Shown here piece after piece: positions 61,575 through 64,000 of a DNA stretch of 64,000 nt (position 1 is the stretch's first letter; every line of letters starts with the position of its first letter). The stretch spans positions 558,001 through 622,000 of the forward strand of contig NZ_RIAS01000002.1 in the NCBI RefSeq assembly GCF_003719335.1. The letters run 5' to 3'. The notes under the pieces are model-generated. The model worked only from the letters and a program-made list of their open reading frames with translations, made no database searches and was not told where the DNA came from. Made by a program: the position numbers and the translations under genes. This DNA comes from Paenibacillus amylolyticus (lineage in GTDB: Bacteria; Bacillota; Bacilli; Paenibacillales; Paenibacillaceae).

Positions 61575-62765
61575 ATGACCGGTTATATCGAAGTGTTCGG
61601 ACATGGTGGAGATGTGGAGACCGCAGCTTCGAGGTTTGGTGGGAGGGCAGCGGATTTTCTGGATTTTAGCGCTAATATCAACCCATTAGGTCCTCCCAAA
61701 GAGGTTTTGGAAGCATTACAGCAAGGTCTGCATTCGGTGCTTCGTTACCCTGACCCGGGCCATCGGGGATTCAAAGCACTCCTGAGCGAACGCTTGGGAG
61801 TAACACAAGAGCAGATTTCCGTAGGGAATGGTGCGGCTGAAAGTATGGCATTGATCCTGCTGGCACTTGCTCCGCGCAAGGTTGGCACGGTGGAACCGGG
61901 TTTCTCGGAATATCGCGCTTTGGCACGGCAATTTGGTGCGGAGGTTCTGCATACGGAAGGCCTTGAAGAACTGAATTGGCAAGCGGCGCCTGAACGTATC
62001 GAACAGTTGATGGAAAAGGTAGACCTGCTTTTTCTTGGACAGCCCAACAACCCGAACGGTGTGCAATATCCAGTGGAGGTGCTTCACAGGCTCGCCCGCA
62101 AAGCCGAAGAGACGGATACAGTGCTCGTTATTGACGAGGCTTTTATCGACTTTATTTCACCGTCCCTGCGACAGACACTTGCTCCAGATCTGAATAAATA
62201 TTCGCATGTGATCATCATCCGTTCGATGACGAAGTTTTATGCGATTCCGGGTTTGAGACTCGGGTACGCCATAGGCAGCGCAAGATACATACAGGCGATG
62301 ACGGAGAAACAGGTCACCTGGAGCGTCAACGGACTGGCTCTTATTGCAGGAGAAGCCTGTCTGCGCAGCCGGGAACATTTCGAGCAGGACACGATATCGC
62401 AAATTACACATGAACGGACACGTTTAATCCAAGCACTGGAGTCGTGTGGGTGCAGTGTAACGCCGGGTGAAGCCAATTTTATTCTGGCGCGTGTGCCGGA
62501 ACCTTGGACAGCGGCTTCCGTGCAGGAAGCTTTGGGGCGGCGGGGCATTCTGATTCGCAGCTGTGCCATGTATCCGGGGCTTGAGGCAGGACATGTACGC
62601 TTTGCGGTCAAAGGTGCTGAAGCCAACGACAGGTTGCTTGACGGACTCAGAAGTGTGCTTGAACGAAGCGGGGATCTGGACGTGAATCCGGCATCTGCCG
62701 ATCAGGGGAGTCAGCAGGATCATACGCAACATTTTGAAAAAACAAAGGGAGGGAAGCGGTTGTGA
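61575..62765 (+). CDS. cobD: Threonine-phosphate decarboxylase CobD
   Basis: A 396-aa PLP enzyme of the histidinol-phosphate aminotransferase fold: DFSANINPLGPPKEVLEAL, GNGAAESMALILLAL, FLGQPNNPNGVQYP, LVIDEAFIDFISP and IIRSMTKFYAIPGLRLGYAI (PLP Lys). It makes the aminopropanol phosphate arm of cobalamin. Ends in a Gln/His-rich tail. ATG 61575 is chosen; the ribosome-binding site (GGAAGA) is close. It overlaps cbiZ. Confidence 0.9.
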   Translation: MTGYIEVFGHGGDVETAASRFGGRAADFLDFSANINPLGPPKEVLEALQQGLHSVLRYPDPGHRGFKALLSERLGVTQEQISVGNGAAESMALILLALAPRKVGTVEPGFSEYRALARQFGAEVLHTEGLEELNWQAAPERIEQLMEKVDLLFLGQPNNPNGVQYPVEVLHRLARKAEETDTVLVIDEAFIDFISPSLRQTLAPDLNKYSHVIIIRSMTKFYAIPGLRLGYAIGSARYIQAMTEKQVTWSVNGLALIAGEACLRSREHFEQDTISQITHERTRLIQALESCGCSVTPGEANFILARVPEPWTAASVQEALGRRGILIRSCAMYPGLEAGHVRFAVKGAEANDRLLDGLRSVLERSGDLDVNPASADQGSQQDHTQHFEKTKGGKRL

Positions 62766-63556
62766 CACTCCCGTTTTATGACTATTTTACAGATGGAAAA
62801 AGAGACGAGAATATCTATGTATCCTCTTCCTGGCCGGGTCTGCACATCTCTGCTCATGAACGGCATGTTAAAGCACAGAGCCCACAACCTGCTCTCGCAC
62901 TTTCCAGCGCAGTATACGGCGGTGGTATGCTCGAATTAAATCGTGTATTTAACATCTATGTGGACAAACACTACCGATGTGATGATCCACCCCGTGATAT
63001 CGCAGAGGCGCTGTATGAATGGCAAGAGCAAGCCGATCAGTGTGCAGGGTTGTTAACTGCGGTCAGAATGGAGCATACCTCCATTCAGGAGTATACGAGT
63101 TCAGCATTCGGTCTGTTGTGCTGTACGACTGCAGGCGTATCCAATGCAGCACGGGCAAGTTCGGAGAGAACTGTTTTTGATGTGCATGGGGAAAAACAAA
63201 ACAGAATTTCATATATCCCCGGTACGATTAATATCATGCTGTGGTTCAACGGACAGATGACCCCAGGGGCGATGGTTAATGCGGTTCAGACGGCAGTGGA
63301 GGCCAAGGCTGCTGCTCTTGCCGATGCAGGTATTGCCGATATGGAGAACGGACTTCCTGCCACAGGTACAACAACCGATGCCATTGTACTTGCTGTACGT
63401 CAGGACGAGCATGAAACAAAGCCGATTCACGCATATGCGGGTACGGCTACTGCTTTGGGCGCGGTTATCGGCAGACTGGTATATGACACGGTGACAGAAA
63501 GCCTTCAGGCCGGATTGCGATGGAAAGAAAGGAACGGGCACAGTAATGACATTTGA
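62762..63556 (+). CDS. cbiZ: Adenosylcobinamide amidohydrolase CbiZ
   Basis: A 264-aa CbiZ: ALALSSAVYGGGMLELNRVF at the start, FGLLCCTTAGVSNAARAS and TGTTTDAIVLAV near the end. It removes the lower ligand arm from pseudo-cobamides, letting the cell rebuild B12. GTG 62762 overlaps the cobD stop by four bases. Its end overlaps cbiB by 11 bases. Confidence 0.92.
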   Translation: MTLPFYDYFTDGKRDENIYVSSSWPGLHISAHERHVKAQSPQPALALSSAVYGGGMLELNRVFNIYVDKHYRCDDPPRDIAEALYEWQEQADQCAGLLTAVRMEHTSIQEYTSSAFGLLCCTTAGVSNAARASSERTVFDVHGEKQNRISYIPGTINIMLWFNGQMTPGAMVNAVQTAVEAKAAALADAGIADMENGLPATGTTTDAIVLAVRQDEHETKPIHAYAGTATALGAVIGRLVYDTVTESLQAGLRWKERNGHSNDI

Positions 63557-64000
63557 ATTGGAGCATCTATGGACATCATCGTTCTGGATTGGCATGTCTG
63601 GAGCTTGGATCATCATTCTTGCATACATATTAGACCGATGCATCGGAGACCCGCGCTGGATTCCGCATCCCGTTATCGGCATGGGGAAAAGCATCTCGGC
63701 ACTGGAGCGTGTTATTCGTGCACGTGTACATACAGATATGGGACTGAAAAAAGCGGGGATCTGGTTCCCGATCTTGATTGCAGGGGGGGCTTTTGCTGTC
63801 ACATGGGGTCTTCTCCTTCTGCTGGGTCTGATTCATCCGATCTTGGCGGCTGCAGCCGAAATTATCCTGATCGCAACAACGATTGCTTCCAAAGGGTTGC
63901 GTGATGCAGGCATGGAAGTGTACCGCCACCTGAAACAGCAGGATTGGCCTGGAGCCAGGCGTTCACTCGGCATGATTGTTGGACGTGATACGGCGCATCT
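63546..64000 (+). CDS. cbiB: Adenosylcobinamide-phosphate synthase CbiB (partial)
   Basis: The first ~151 residues of a membrane protein, cut by the window end. Motifs LDRCIGDPRWIPHPVIGMGK and SLGMIVGRDTAH are typical of CbiB/CobD-type enzymes. Helices include GAWIIILAYIL and GIWFPILIAGGAFAVTW. It condenses the aminopropanol unit with adenosylcobyric acid. ATG 63546 follows GAAAGGA by 12 bases. Confidence 0.93.
   Translation, partial: MTFELEHLWTSSFWIGMSGAWIIILAYILDRCIGDPRWIPHPVIGMGKSISALERVIRARVHTDMGLKKAGIWFPILIAGGAFAVTWGLLLLLGLIHPILAAAAEIILIATTIASKGLRDAGMEVYRHLKQQDWPGARRSLGMIVGRDTAH

Noticed and set aside
1..64000. CRISPR array
   Set aside because: No run of short, regularly spaced direct repeats with unique spacers is present; the repeats found are dispersed, nested or a single tandem duplication.

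Overview
This 64 kb window is chromosomal DNA from a low-to-mid GC endospore-forming Firmicute, most likely Paenibacillus. The evidence is the tex-cmpA-sprT spore/housekeeping order, tRNA genes that mostly lack an encoded CCA, many TTG/GTG starts behind strong GGAGG sites, a Gram-positive Tad pilus locus with an FHA protein, and family assignments made by reading the translations. No complete insertion sequence, prophage or CRISPR array is present.

Layout. 1-5 kb: a dispersed non-coding element, tex, the tiny cortex gene cmpA, a sprT-like gene and tRNA-Asn/tRNA-Ser. 5-8 kb: a divergent ArsR regulator/flavin reductase pair and a DeoR regulator-HAD phosphatase operon. 8.4-13.7 kb: tRNA-Glu, tRNA-Lys and tRNA-Leu(GAG), then an accessory segment (BtrH-like protein, two almost identical XRE regulators in tandem, a PAS/CxxC protein, a small XRE protein, an orphan ureF), closed by a second tRNA-Leu(GAG) in the same orientation. 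13.8-21.8 kb: stress and metal genes (glutathione peroxidase, MntH, Ohr, a DCC-family protein, a lipoprotein) and a c-di-AMP (ydaO-type) riboswitch in front of a small protein resembling a degenerate RCK/TrkA-N domain.

21.9-33 kb is a ten-gene Tad (tight adherence) pilus operon: TadZ-like ATPase, TadA ATPase, TadB and TadC platform proteins, a Flp-like pilin, three TadE/TadG-like pseudopilins (one apparently starting at CTG), an A24 prepilin peptidase and a membrane FHA protein. 33-43.9 kb is central metabolism and repair: SDR protein, DUF2621 protein, endonuclease IV with a C-terminal extension, PurU, transketolase, PpnP, glucose-6-phosphate isomerase, YigZ-TetR and YjbQ. 44.2-48.1 kb is a sulfate ABC transporter operon (CysT-CysW-CysA-binding lipoprotein), preceded by a 19-codon reading frame that overlaps the cysT start. 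48.3-53.6 kb holds a PhnP-like hydrolase, an ECF-like sigma factor paired with a ClpP paralogue, and a GntR-ABC exporter operon. 54-59 kb holds a MocR regulator divergent from an EamA exporter, and a TetR regulator divergent from an FAD oxidoreductase plus a 58-aa membrane protein. 59-64 kb holds a HAD phosphatase, a second long copy of the dispersed element, a lipoate ligase, and the start of a cobalamin operon (cobD-cbiZ-cbiB, the last cut by the window end).

The least explained material is non-coding: (i) a modular repeat family with two long copies (about 200 bp, near 0.06-0.26 and 60.05-60.26 kb) and short copies at 16.34, 48.10 and, decayed, 31.12 kb; (ii) a 199-bp three-tier nested inverted repeat at 53655-53853; (iii) a MITE-like element at 37514-37679. 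The riboswitch-controlled RCK-like gene, the cysT leader frame, the duplicated XRE pair between two tRNA-Leu genes, and the sigma/ClpP pair are the most promising biological leads.
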